A stretch of DNA of 64,000 bases from Stercorarius parasiticus (lineage: Eukaryota > Chordata > Aves > Charadriiformes > Stercorariidae): the NCBI GenBank assembly GCA_013396915.1, contig VWZL01002558.1, forward strand, positions 1,179,021-1,243,020, in the 5' to 3' direction. This document shows positions 14,501 to 26,860 of the stretch, piece after piece (the first letter of the stretch is position 1; every line of letters starts with the position of its first letter). The translations under genes and the position numbers were made by a program. The notes under the pieces were generated by a model. It was given only the letters and a program-made list of their open reading frames with translations. It did no database searches and was not told the DNA's origin.

Positions 14501-16715
14501 CAGCATGGAAAATAACAGTCCCTCAAAATGGAGCTCTTGAAAGCCTTGATCTTAGCTGTATTATATCTTTCGCTAAGGTATCAGTCTACCTATTTGAACA
14601 AGCAGCACAACCATTTCCATCATCCAGACACAGATGTGTATGTGATGAGATGTCCATACTTCAGAGGGACTGCATTTCATATGGAATTAAAGTCACAGGA
14701 TATCTGTATGACTTATAATACTAAAAGTATGGGATTTATAAATGCAATCCTTTAACAGATACTGTTTTTGCACGTTCATTCAAAGCCACTAGAGAATCTA
14801 AAAATGAACAGAACGTGTAAATAAAGAGTCTTAAATGCAAACCGTGAAAATCTGAATGCTGGTATTTAGATTTCATTGAAATTTCAGCATCTGAAATACT
14901 ACGTACATTAAATTTTGCATGACAATGAGCAAGGTTGCAAGTAAAGACTTGGCTTTGGGCAACATTAGTTTTATTTTTACAGCTCTGCAATGAAAGACTA
15001 ACAGAGTAACAGGATGATTCAATTTTTTGTGACTATTTAGCTCGATACTGCTCTTCATACATATTCAAATTAATTATGCTCATCATAATACTGGCAGCCA
15101 CTAGTATGCCCTTTCTATATCCTCAGTGCAGGTTTTATAACATAAAATATCTATGTTTATGAAGCATTTTTTTATTGGTAGTAGTATATGATAGATCAAA
15201 TTTCCAACAGTAAGAATATACTTTATGTCTGTCTAATTCTGTAGGGCAAACTCAGCCTTGCCTTTATCTTCAATCCAGCAAAGCTTTAAAATATCCTTAA
15301 AGCTTGAAGATCTGACACGTAGAGGTCGACTCAAGTGAGATTTACTTGGAATAAGAAAAAGCAATACAAAAAATCATGAGAATCCTACTCAGCTAGTCGC
15401 TAAGTTCCTGGTACTCAAGGATAAATAGGAAGTCTTGAAATGACCTCTTCAACTGGCAGCCCATGGGCCACTGGTAGTTTGCAAACCAAATAAAAGGTTC
15501 ACCAAAATAACACAGAGAGACCCTCAGCTCCATTGCACAAAGTGTAACAGCATCTTGAACAGGAGCCACAAGCGCCTTCCTTTCCACCTCACAGACACGC
15601 GACAAAAGAGATGTGAGCACACTTGTGCCTCTCTCTCTTTCTGCAAGACATGTGCCACAGCTTTCTGTTTCCTGCCCACGCCAGTGGTTTAGTCTCCATC
15701 TTATCACCTCCAAAAATTTTTGGAGGTCTTGCATTGCTCAAAAGTAAAGAACAAACAACACGAAGACCATTTATTTTCTTAAAAAATCATGACATTTTTA
15801 GTTTGCGTCACGCTTTTGCTAAGCTTAGTAGGCACGGTTGGTGTGCTGCCACCTGAGTCTTGTCCCTATCGCTTCTTGGACGAGTCGTTTACATCTGTGT
15901 GGACTGTTGAGATATATCTTCCTCCAGACCCTTCAGCCCTTCTGTACCAGACCAGCTTTATAGCATCCACAAGGCTAGTGCAAAGAAGTCAGAGAGGGGG
16001 TCCACGGCTAGCCCAGTGAATATAGTAACGCATACCATTACAAACAAATTTGAAAACTGCTCCCATCTGAATAGGAATAGTGAGGAGAAAAGGCGAAACA
16101 GCCTTTTGCACTTAGGGAATGGGCTGGCCAATAATAGATTGGTAATAACTGCTTTCAGCAAGACAAAGGCATGAAAGCTTTTGTCCACAGAATGCAAATT
16201 TGGAGACAAAGCCTGCTTCAACTGATCAGTGTTTAAGTTCAATGCAAAATATATGAAAAACTGGCTTAATTACAGGAGGTTGATTGCAGAGAGCAATCAT
16301 TCATGAAAATGGTTTGGCTGCTGAAAGAAACAACAGCCAGCAATTAGGTCTTGCATACAGACAACCTGACGTAAGTCTTGTTGATGCTGGAGGAGATTAG
16401 GTTAGCGTTTCAAATTCATGTTCTTCTTTCATAAATGACTTGTTAAACAAATGAAGAATCATTATGTGCATACATTAGATTAGTTGAGGTCTCCTTGGGT
16501 GGGAAGATTAAAATATGTGAAGTATGCCTAGTCGAACCAATTTAAATGAACTTTTATTTCCATGTCTCTTCTGGTGCATCTTACATATGCAACTTAAAAA
16601 TGGCAGGAAAGAGGGATTCTTTTTTGCACGCTTTCCTGAGAAATCATGTACTTTCATTTTTCATTGAGCCCTCACAGCTTCGACAAAGGTCTTGTCCTAT
16701 TCAGGACAGCCTTGA

Positions 16716-16755
16716 ACAACCCCCCCAAAAAAACCACCCCACAAAACACCAGCTT
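16716..16755. repeat. A/C-rich low-complexity tract
   Basis: A short run of C and A homopolymers on the + strand (CCCCCCCCAAAAAAACCACC-like) lies inside intron 1. It has no coding or structural assignment. Confidence 0.75.
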
Positions 16756-19700
16756 CTTTCTGCCAATCCAATGAGTATGTCTGACTGAGGTGATGTCTCC
16801 CAGCTAGGTCCTATCCTGGAAAATACCTTTGGGATAAAGGGTCTCAAATGAAAGACTTAACTGATGGGCATCCTATCTCATTGACCTTTTTCTTCCTTTG
16901 CGTGGTAGTGGTTCTCTATGGAGTGAGAGACCCATACCGCATTTCAGCCACAGCTGTGATGTGCGCTGCGGCAGACTGTTACCTATTAAAGTTTGGAAGT
17001 CATATATATTCTGTCTGAGCCTAACCTATCTGTCTGGGAGACTATATGACTTAATTAGCCTGAAGATTTAGTCTTTGATTTTTCTATTCAGGGATACTCC
17101 AGAATGCTTATGCCTTGAGCCATGAATTCAAGCTCTGGGTAAAAGCACCATAAATTTTACACATTATTATGCGGCCAGACCACTCAGATTGGAGGTGCAA
17201 TACTATGGTTAACAATCTACTCGGTCCTTCTGATTTATATTCTTTTGAAAAGATCATATACAAGGATGTAATTTAAAAATAATAAGCCCTCAGAGAAAAC
17301 AACCAACCAACAAATAAATCCATAAACAACATTATAGCAGAAAACGTTCACATTTAGTTACAATGAAATTGTGCAATTTGCAGGTACATTTACTTACTTC
17401 CTGCACTGATCCAGAGTTTGGGGGTAAAAGCTGAACTAGGAAAGAGAACAAGATTTCACTGCCTTTAAGAAAGACAGAGGCAGAGGTTGTTTCCTCCTGT
17501 TAAAGCCTCGCATCCCGACTCCCAACATGGTGCTACCTGGTCACCTCTGTGACATACAAACACCAAGCATCGCTTCAGGTGTCAAGGCATGACATACTAA
17601 GGGGGTGTAGTAGATCTAAAATAGCAAGACCTCGTTATTTGACATAGTCGGTGGGGAATGCAGCAAGGCCTCCACATCCACTATGCTGGAGCAGCCTTCC
17701 CCTCCCTTCCTCACACAGTGGCAAGGGGATGTCCGTTTTCCGGAGGGGTTTGAATGCATGTGCTGAACGTGTATCTGAACACAGGGCAGATAAGCGTTGG
17801 ACTGTAGCTGCTTTAGCTGCTACCTCTTTTCTCCCTAATACTTCATTTTCACACTGCCAAGTTCCTTTTCCGCTTTATTCTCCTCCATAGCACAAGTGAA
17901 ATTAATCCAGAATTTCACCAAAATGCCCTCGGGTTATCTTGCTAGCACCTTTGACTTCCCAGCTTGTCCTTTCCTTGCACCGGGGGCTGTCCCAAAGCAT
18001 GTGGAAATCCCCCAGCGTTTGCTTACAGGTCCCAGGCAGGAGAAGCAGGCAGAGCACACCATTCCTCGTGAAGGAGCATGGACTTAGGGCCTTTTCTCCT
18101 GTTCTCAGAACCAATTAGTGACTTCTCTCAGAACTCAGCGGTGGAAGAGAGCGAGCTAAACAAAAGCCTTTTAAGCAGAGTCAGCTTTCTTCAGACTCCT
18201 GTGCAGGTCTTTTTGGGAACTATGTCGGGAGCCAAGAGAGTCGGGAGGACATCTGACTCACCCTGTTTTCAATTAATTACAATTCTGTGTTGGGCTTTGG
18301 GCTAAAATTCACTTGTTGCTTTTTTTATGGCTCTCCTGCTTTTTTTTTCTACAGAAAGGCAGCATAAAGAGGTCCTCTGTCTGCTGCTTAGTTTGAATTA
18401 ATGAATTTGTCCCTTCTCAGAGAAAACAAACCAAACTTCTTTCTTTGGGAAAAATAGCTATTTTGGGGAGGAAGGCTGGTCCTTTGCCTTGGTGTCTGAC
18501 TGAGGGGATTAACGAGCAAGATTACTTCAGACAGAACACACAAACTCCACAGCAGTCATAACAGGTAACTATTTTATTACTTCTCTCTTATTATTTTCAT
18601 CCCTTTTTAAATTACATCTATATGCATAATATCCTGGCAGAAATTTATACAAAATAAAGCCGATGCGATGCATTTCTTTTTCCAAAAAGGGGAGGGGAAC
18701 CAGCCAGAACAGGTCTTTATAGATATATTCATATCAACTCGCCATGCAAAGATTTAAGATGTTGCAATGTTTTATAACTCCCATTACCCTCATTTCTTTT
18801 TCTTTTCCCAGACACCACAAAAAGCTACTTAGTCACAAAAACCAAATTACAGTAACGTATATGCTCCAATGCCTAAACACTCATCTGCTGGTACACTTCC
18901 TTCCCCTCCACCCTAGTTAAACGGGGGAAAAATTATCTGCAAATTATTCCAGGGCTTAATCTGGCCTGTTTGTTAAACCACCTTTAGCTGAGTCTCTGTT
19001 TGCCTGGTGCTGAGGCACATGTGGGTCTCCAGTAAAGGTTGCTGCTTTCACAGTCATTGTGTAACACATCTCTCGGAAATAAATCGATGGTGCTAATAGG
19101 GCTAACTCCAATATATTGTCATTATCCAGCAGCGGGTGCTTATTGCTGAAATTTCTGCTTTGCTAGGAAGACATGGAAAGGAAAACTGTCGGTGACTTCG
19201 ACTGAACTTTCTCGCTTCTGCCTGGGTCAGAAGCGTGACTGACAGTAAAACCACTGACTACATCTATGATAACTGTGCTGACTTTTTTCTAGGGGGGATA
19301 AGTAAACAGATATTTTCTCTGGTTTCCAGGTGCTGGTTCCCTCCTCCTGATTTGTGGACTGATCACCTCAGGTGTACATGAAACATCGCCAGCTTGGCAG
19401 GGAAGCTGTCAGGGAAGCCTTTGAAGACAGTTTTACCACTGGTAGATGTGAGATCCTTAAAGGTGTGATGGGGAACAGCAGAGGTAAGAGGGTATCAGAG
19501 AGGTAGCATGGGGCTTGAGGCAGTGCCCTAGACTATACAGACCAAAGTAATGTTAAGTATACAAGGTATGGTTGGGATCTTCCAGTCAAGCTGTTGAGTG
19601 CGATCTGTAAAAGAGCGACAGAGACGAGAAAAAGGGACTGGAGAGAGAATAAAGGCAGAGGAAGGCCTGGCTGTGATGAGCGGAATGGGGAAAAGCAGGT

Positions 19701-22700
19701 GATGATGGAGGCAGGCATGACAGAGAGAAAGAGCACAATTATGTCTTCTGAGAAGACCGGATGAAAAGTACCGGGAATCATAGATTTAGTCTCCATTTGA
19801 CAAGGACGAGACTGCGTCTGAAACTGGGGCTCTGAGGGCAATACTGAGACCACCACTTTGTGAGAAGGATTTGGGTAACTGGCTTCTTCCATGATTTTTC
19901 TGTAGAGGCAGCACATCCCCGTGCTGAAGGTTAGCACTGTGCAAGGGGAAAACAGGAAAAGCTACCTCCTTGCTGCTCCCTGTTCCCCCTTAAGAGATCT
20001 CTCTCAGCTGAGATTGCTCCATAGAACACACTGAGGAGCAGATACTCCGTTTTACACAAACATTTTTGTTTTGAAGTTTTATTCCTGATCCGAGATACAA
20101 GATCTTACAGCTGATAATTGAACACTTCTCAGTGAGAAGGTGGACAAAATATGGTATTTCATGTCTTTCGCAGTTACCTGACGAGCTATAGCCTGTCATC
20201 CTTACCTTTTTTCATCATGCATATTCAAAGGGAAGTATAAATAAAATTTAAAAGTGTTTAACATTAAACGGATGAATGAGAATGCTTCTTAACACACCTG
20301 GGCTAAGTTGTGGAACTCCTTGCTGGTGAACACCATTAAAAGCCAACTTCCAAAAGGGAGCAGGCTCTTTGAAAGATGATAGCAGCCCTGCTTCGAATAC
20401 CATGAACCCAAACTTCACGGTATAAACCAAAGAAGGCACAGATAGTTACAAAAAGCTGGTGTGAGACCAGCCTAATCACTGCAATTCAGAAAATAGTTGC
20501 TTTCAGATTTTTTAAAAATATAGTTACAGTAATCAAGGATTGAAAACTTATTTTCACTTGGAATCATAATGAAAATAAATAATTTTTTGAAAATGTCTGT
20601 TAATGAGGATCCCTATAATATCCATCTTAGAACACCTAAGCTTAAAAATAACCAACTTAAAATCATTAAAAGCGTTTCAGATTTCTGAGATTTAACTTTA
20701 GAAAATGTTTGTTTCAAACCAGCTTTGTTTAGACGTGGTAATATTTGTGACCTTTTATTTCCAACATTATTTTTAATTCTGATTTTTTTTTTTTTTTTTT
20801 GACCGCTGCGTGGTAGAAATGTCGACAAAAAGCTACTGAATAAAATGCTGATGCAAACTCCAGCTCAGAAAGCCCCTCCGCAGTCTAACAGGCTGTCAGA
20901 ATGACTCTCACAGTGATGCTCCTATTTCTTCCACTCTCTGACTACACACCAGCTGGTGCCTATGGCTGGAGAAGAGGTTAGTTAGCCAGCCTGTGATTCT
21001 GAGACATTCGAGCACACATCTCATTACGTCTGAGATTTTTGTAAATATGTCACCTTTTGATCTAGAAAGATTCTAAGAGCTTATCAACAGTGCTCAGCAG
21101 AAGCTATGCCTGATGATTTGAAAAAATGCTGTAAGTTAAAATAAAGCAGTACTTCACAATTATGTTAGATAATTAGCTTATTAGTCATTAGCTTGCTAAT
21201 AATTACATAATACAAAAAATATGTGCTTACAATATTTTCTAATTTTACTGAAGCCATGAAAAGTTGGTACAATTTGACTTATTTGTATGACAAAATTAAA
21301 AAAAAAATCAGGAAGTGCTTAACATTATTTTTCGTGACAGCCATTTCCAAAATAATACTCCAGGAAAAATACAGTGGGATCAGAACAGCTTTTTCAAGAG
21401 AAATTGAGTGAGAGGGGATGTTTTCTGCCCAGAAGTGCCCGGGGGTAGCCGCTAGCAGAGCAGAGGGGGCTGTCCTCCTGGGGCAGGCGTGCTGTCCCGT
21501 GGGCAAGAGCTGGCTGGGACCAGGCACAGGGCACAGCGTGGCACAGGGTCTGGGGACGAATGTGGGGCTGCAGAGCTGGCTGCTGCTCTTACTTTACCCG
21601 CAGCCATCTCTGCTCCCTCAGGGAGACGGGGGTTATCTCCACATTGCAGGCTACTGTAAATTGGGCCAAATTTTGACCACAGCTGTGCCAATATAATCTA
21701 AAAAAAAAAATAATAAAATACAAAGGTATCCATGCTGTTTTACCTGTCTGCTTCCCCCGATCTTGGGGGAGGGAAGCGAGCAGTTTGCTCGTCAAACATT
21801 TACCCACTAGCAGAGGTTGGTAAACTTGTATCACAAGCAGTGTGCAAACACAGACACCTGTCTTTCCGTAACGCAGGATGCTGCGGGTCACCCCCTCACT
21901 ACGCTCCTCATTTAATTTGGCTGCTGTGCTGCTCCTGCCCAACCTGTCTCCCTCCGTTCCATCCCCAAATCTTCTTTGACCTGTGCTGGTGAGCAGTATC
22001 AATTCACAATTGACCTAACTGGTTAAGGCTGCTGTAGCTTTAGTTAACAGCTCTTGGCAATGGGGTGGAACCTTTTCTTTGCAGACAGTGGAACAGGCAG
22101 GACACCCATTCGCACATGCCACGCCATCCAAATGCAGAGAAGTTCACGCGGCTGTGGACGGGAAAGAAAAGAATGAATTTTATGCATTTCTTTGTTTGAG
22201 AGATGCTGTAGGCCTTCTTTCACACTGCATCCATAACTCCATGTCACCTTGCAAAGAACCCCTGTTTTTTGGAAAACCTTGCTTTGCTTCAGACACTTTT
22301 CAAGCTTGGGATCATTTTCAGTTTATTTAAACAGACTCTTTCCATTTCAGATGTTATGACGTCTTTCCAAAACCCTCACTTGTCCCTTTCTGTGCACATG
22401 CTTGAGAATATTTATTCCTCTGGTGACATCAATTCTTTCTGCAATTGAAATTTCACTCCAAATTCCGTTCTACTTAGCAAAACAGTTTTCCTGAAGTGTG
22501 AGTGAGCTGGGCAGAAGTAACCAGAGCTTTCAGTACTGCATAGTCTTTCCAGATTAGGCGATGTTTCAGTCACAGCACTTTTTTTTCAAGTCACTATTAG
22601 AAGGTTGTTTTGAGAAATGTAGAAAGAAGTCTCTGTTTCAGAGCCAAATTCTCTCCCTGTTTTAATTTTTTTTTTTTTTCAACCAGAGTAATCATTTACC

Positions 22701-25684
22701 GTAATGAAACAAGACATTTCTTTCCTCCTGCGAAGGATCATGGGGAACCTGAGGCCCCTTTGTTTATGATACATGACAAAATTAATCGCAAAGCAATTAA
22801 GGAATCACTCGACTTGAGTGACTCTAGCGGCTGTTGGCGGAATTACATCCCTCTCTGGGCACAGCACCGCGGGGGACAGGGGCATCCAAGAGCTATTCCT
22901 CTCGTCCAGACCAGCGATGCTAAACATTTTCATCTGTGATCTATTACAGCTTTCTAGCATATTGCCTTAATCACAGGGCATATTCCTCTTCCCACTCTGA
23001 TGTGTGACTAATCCCACTGACTTGATGAGAAAGCTGGAAAAGCCTATAGATTACTGTGTAAATTAATTCATTACCACATGGTACTAATTGTACACTGTCT
23101 CGTTGTACTCTGCAGCAGCTAGAAGTACCATTTGCTGTTGACATAGCCATAACAACACTGTGTTCATTTTAGTAATTTACACTTATACAAAGCACATGAG
23201 GAAAACAGATAATAAAAATTATCTTAAGATTTTTCAGATTACAGGAAATTCATAGCTGGCAGTAAAACCTGACTATTACTGCTGTCACTCAAAAGACATT
23301 TTTTTTGTACTTGACAAAGGAAACAGCTCAGTGTTAGTAACGTGAGGTTCAGCCTCACACATGACAGATACAACACGTAAATATTAATTCAATGATGAGA
23401 GTATTCATCTGAACAGGAACCATTTGCGAGACTGAGGAGGGTGGATGAGAATGCATTAATTATAAAGTAGCAGGTACATAAATTGGAAATCTGTGGAACT
23501 GCTTTGCATGAAGAGCCTGACTTTTGTATCAATAATGACAATACATTTCTATCTCCTTGTTGGACACGTCCGCTTTCTGACCCCTGCTGGGATAACAGGG
23601 TGGCATTGTGGACTGATAGTGTCAGTGCCACATCAGGCAAGCACTTGCACGGTTCTGGCTCCAAACCCATGGATCTGCCTCATACGGAAGAGTTGTAAGA
23701 ATAATAATTTTTATAAGAATAATATAACAGTTATTAAAAATATTTATAAAGAACCTGAACGTGAGATATTAGTGTGCAGCACACTGAATATGGAGTCACT
23801 GTTGCTTTCACTGGGGCTGGACTCTGAAAGGTGAGTGGGGACAGAGTTTCAAATATCTAAGCCCTTACCTCCCAACTCCTAGTATTTTCAAGGCAATCTA
23901 GGTACCAATATCACTTTAAAATCTTATTTCTAGTAGTCTCAATTCTTCTCAGAATTAATACGAACTTCAGTGTTTTGCTCCTCCTGAGCAGGCATGGTGT
24001 GAAAGGTAGATAAAGAAGGGGAGCTTTATATGATGCCAAATTGAATTCAGTGAAAGTTTTGCCTCCTATCTGTAGCTGGATCCAGATACAAGAATGTGAG
24101 CACATATGCTCACTATTTCATGTATGTATGTTATATGATTCAGAATATTGTCATGTTAGTATAGCTTGCAACAGGAAATAAATAAAAAAGTTCTCTATTG
24201 CTGTCCAGATATACTAAACCTATAGAGAAGCACAGAAAGCAAATGCATTTTATGTTGCTTAAACCACAGATCCTGTTCAACCATTAACATGTAAACTCTC
24301 TTTCATCCCAAATTGGTAAATAGCTGCATGACATTAATTGGGAGGGAACTCTGTCATTCTGAAAGCTGTTCTTGCACAGGAGACGTGGGTTCCACCCTGC
24401 CTTTGTCATAGAATTCCTGGATGGTTTTGGAGAAGCTATTTAATTTATTTGTGTTTTCTTCTGTAAAATGAAAATATATTTTTGCTTTCTCCTATTGCTT
24501 CTGGTTTTTGTTTTTAAGATGTAATCTCAGGGAAAGATGCTCTCCTTAGAAAGAAATCTAAATGCAAGTGCCTCATTCAATTTGGCTTTGTAGTGCAAGC
24601 GTAATTCAATTAATTAATGTAAGAAATACGAACCTAGTATGGGTTATGACCAGTCTAAATATATAATTCCAGGGACAACCTGTAGCATATTTCTCTGCTA
24701 ACAGTTATCCTGGCTCTGTTACATTGTGCATCTGCTTTTTCTCGCAGAGGAATGCATTCAAACACTTGCTCAGCCGATCACAGTCATGCCCCTGTTCAGA
24801 AGCCTTTCTGCAGCTGTGTCTTCACGTAGATAGCCTGAGTCTCCCTGCCACAGGGCAGAAGAGAATCTCCCTACCTCTGCACATTTAAAATGCAGCCTCT
24901 AAAGTAGAGTTAAAGCCACCAGATTTCTGAACTGCTGCAGTTTGAACCACTGATGCATATTACTTGTGCTGCCATCAGGTCTATGAGCTGCACAGGCTTT
25001 GCAGGGACACCCCCAATACATGCCAAAGGAATCATCCTCTGCTGTGCCACAGCACCCTGCCTTGACCACTGTTCTCACCCCTGGCTTTTGATGGCTAGCA
25101 CTGTCAGCGCTGCACCCACCATTAAGCCACCCCAGTGCCACTGGCCTGCAAATGATGCTGGGCACCAACCTCTGCTCCTGCCAGCTCCCTGTGGCCTTGG
25201 CACCCCTGCCCGACGGCTGCTCCCCTGACTCCTTGGGAAACAGTGTTCAAAAGGAAAAGGGATGCTTTCTAGACCTGGGGAAACAGGAAGTGCCCCGGCA
25301 GGTGTACCCTCCGCCTTCAGCATCGCTCGCTGGGCTCTGCAGGGCTCAGCGGCTGCTTGATTTGGAAACGACGGGCAGCCAGGAAGGAAGAGGTGCTGGA
25401 TAAACCCCGTCCCGTCGCGTCCCGCCGCCCCGCTCCCGGGAGGTGGCGGTGTTCCCCCACGGACGCCGCCCGCCCCGCTCCCAGGCGGGCAAAGGAGCCC
25501 GTTTAATCTCGCTCTCACCCGCTTGCCGCCGGTTTGCGGGCATAGGATTTCTCGTGCGTGAAAGACACAGCTGGGACTGATCTGTAAAAGCCCGGGTGGG
25601 CTTGCGGGAGAGAAAGCTGCGAAGTGCTGCAGCACAGACAAGAAACTGGGATTACGGCTAGCGGCTGCAATCCTGGCGCATTTG

Positions 25685-25750
25685 TACACATGTATACGCT
25701 TGTATGTATCCACACATATATAAATGCATATGAATATAAACATATATATC
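25685..25750. repeat. Alternating purine-pyrimidine AT/CA-rich tract beside the CpG island
   Basis: The sequence alternates TA, TG and CA steps (for example CACATATATAAATGCATATG). It is a degenerate dinucleotide-type tract in intron 1, just inside the distal edge of the CpG-rich block. Such tracts can adopt non-B DNA, but no function can be read from it. Confidence 0.6.
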
Positions 25751-26311
25751 ACGACTTGAGGCAGAGGATCTATAAACCCAGGCAGAGAGACTCTTTTAGC
25801 CGCGATGCTATTTACATTTTGCTTGTGCGTTTGGGAAGAGGTTGAGGGAAAAAAGCGAAGATGTCTGCCGGGTGTCCGTGTGCGCGCCTACACCCGCACA
25901 CGCTCCCAGGCAGCGGCGAAAGTCCCTGCCCAGCGGACAGGTGCGGGATTCGGGCCTCGTTGGCCAGAGCAGCTCGCAGAGGTGCTGCAGCGCGGAGGGT
26001 CCGTAGAGCATCCCCAGACCTGCAGCGGTTTCTGACGGACCTCCCAGCCCGGCCGGTCCTCACGGCCCCATCGCAAGTTTCTCTTCCCCGATCGCCCGCT
26101 CCGGTGCTTTCTCAAAAGCCTCCTACCCTTTCCCCGCGGGGGCAGGTGCCCCTCCCGGGCGGCCGGCTGAGCGCTGCCTGCCGGAGAAGGACCGCAGCAT
26201 CCCCCGTCGGGACGCCGGCCCGCAGCCCGGCTCCCCGCGGCGGGGCGTCCGCCCCGACGGCAGCGGCCGGGGGCTGCGGGACAGGGCAGGTGGGGGCGGG
26301 ACGGCACTCAC

Positions 26312-26463
26312 CTGACGATGACATACATGACCAAGAAGTTGCCGAAGAGCCCCACGACGCAGACCACGGAGTAGACGGCCATGATGGCGATGGCCGTGAC
26401 CACGGAGGGGCCGCCGCCCGTGGGCGCGCAGGGCCCGCCGCCGCCCGCGCTGCCGTTGGCGCC
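26312..26463 (-). CDS. OPRM1: mu-type opioid receptor, exon 1, 3' part only (extracellular N-terminus and TM1)
   Basis: The visible exon has 50 codons plus the first two bases of a split Arg codon. It ends CGTCAG|GTGAGTG, a strong donor. The first 20 or so residues are extracellular and Gly-rich, opening [18 protein letters not shown]. The NGS sequon sits where mammals have the NRT glycosylation site. TM1 then follows, including [20 protein letters not shown] with the conserved GN pair. The exon runs straight into an assembly gap, so the start codon and about 45 N-terminal residues are missing by comparison with the 400-residue human receptor. No convincing ATG appears on the far side of the gap. 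The fragment is very GC-rich, unlike exons 2 and 3, as expected for a CpG-island first exon. Together with exons 2 and 3 it gives 342 codons with no stop. Confidence 0.95.
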
Positions 26464-26563
26464 NNNNNNNNNNNNNNNNNNNNNNNNNNNNNNNNNNNNN
26501 NNNNNNNNNNNNNNNNNNNNNNNNNNNNNNNNNNNNNNNNNNNNNNNNNNNNNNNNNNNNNNN
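26464..26563. other. Assembly gap (100 N) inside exon 1
   Basis: Exactly 100 consecutive N interrupt exon 1 of OPRM1. A round 100 usually stands for a gap of unknown size, so distances across it cannot be trusted. Both flanks are extremely GC-rich, which is a common reason for sequencing dropout. The missing stretch should contain the receptor start codon, most of the N-terminal extracellular domain with its other glycosylation sites, and possibly some 5' UTR. Confidence 0.99.
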
Positions 26564-26860
26564 GGGAGCGGCGGAGGGCGGCGGGGAGGCGGGGCTTCCC
26601 CTCACAGTCCCCCCTGCAGGGTCGGCGGGGCACGGGCGGCTCCCCGGCGCCGCCGCCGCTGCTTCCGCCGTGAGCGGAGCCCCCGCCGGGGCGCAGCTGG
26701 TGCAGAGCGGGGCCGGCCCGCCCCGTCACGCCGCTGGAAGGCCGGGAGGAGCGGGGGTCGAGCCAGCAGGTTTCCCCTTCCCTGCGGGGTGGCACTTGAA
26801 AGCAAAGCGCTGAACACGTTCCCTTCCCGAGCGCCGCAGGTATCGGTGGCGAGCACCGGA

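Larger units (their letters stand above)
11527..26311 (-). other. OPRM1: Intron 1 of OPRM1
   Basis: This 14.8-kb intron runs from the exon 1 donor (GTGAGTG) to the exon 2 acceptor (TTTAG) and splits an Arg codon after its second base. I recognised no CR1 or LTR copy in it. It does hold A/C-rich tracts (16716-16755, 17296-17335), a 19-base T run near 20779, a GC-rich patch near 21420-21640, an AT-rich block with several TAATTA-like motifs near 22780-23190, and an AT-alternating tract near 25685-25750. At its 5' end it enters the CpG island. None of the short open frames resembles a known protein. Confidence 0.9.
25380..26860. promoter_or_regulatory. OPRM1: CpG island covering OPRM1 exon 1 and presumed promoter
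   Basis: This block is dense in CpG and G+C on both sides of the gap and stands out sharply from the AT-rich DNA around it. It covers the 3' part of exon 1, the first 0.9 kb of intron 1, and the sequence 5' of exon 1 on the minus strand (26564 to about 26860). Transcription therefore probably begins within the gap or in 26564-26900. I see no clear TATA box there. Many open frames cross this block in all frames, but they are a by-product of few A/T-rich stop codons and are not genes. The limits are by eye. Confidence 0.75.
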
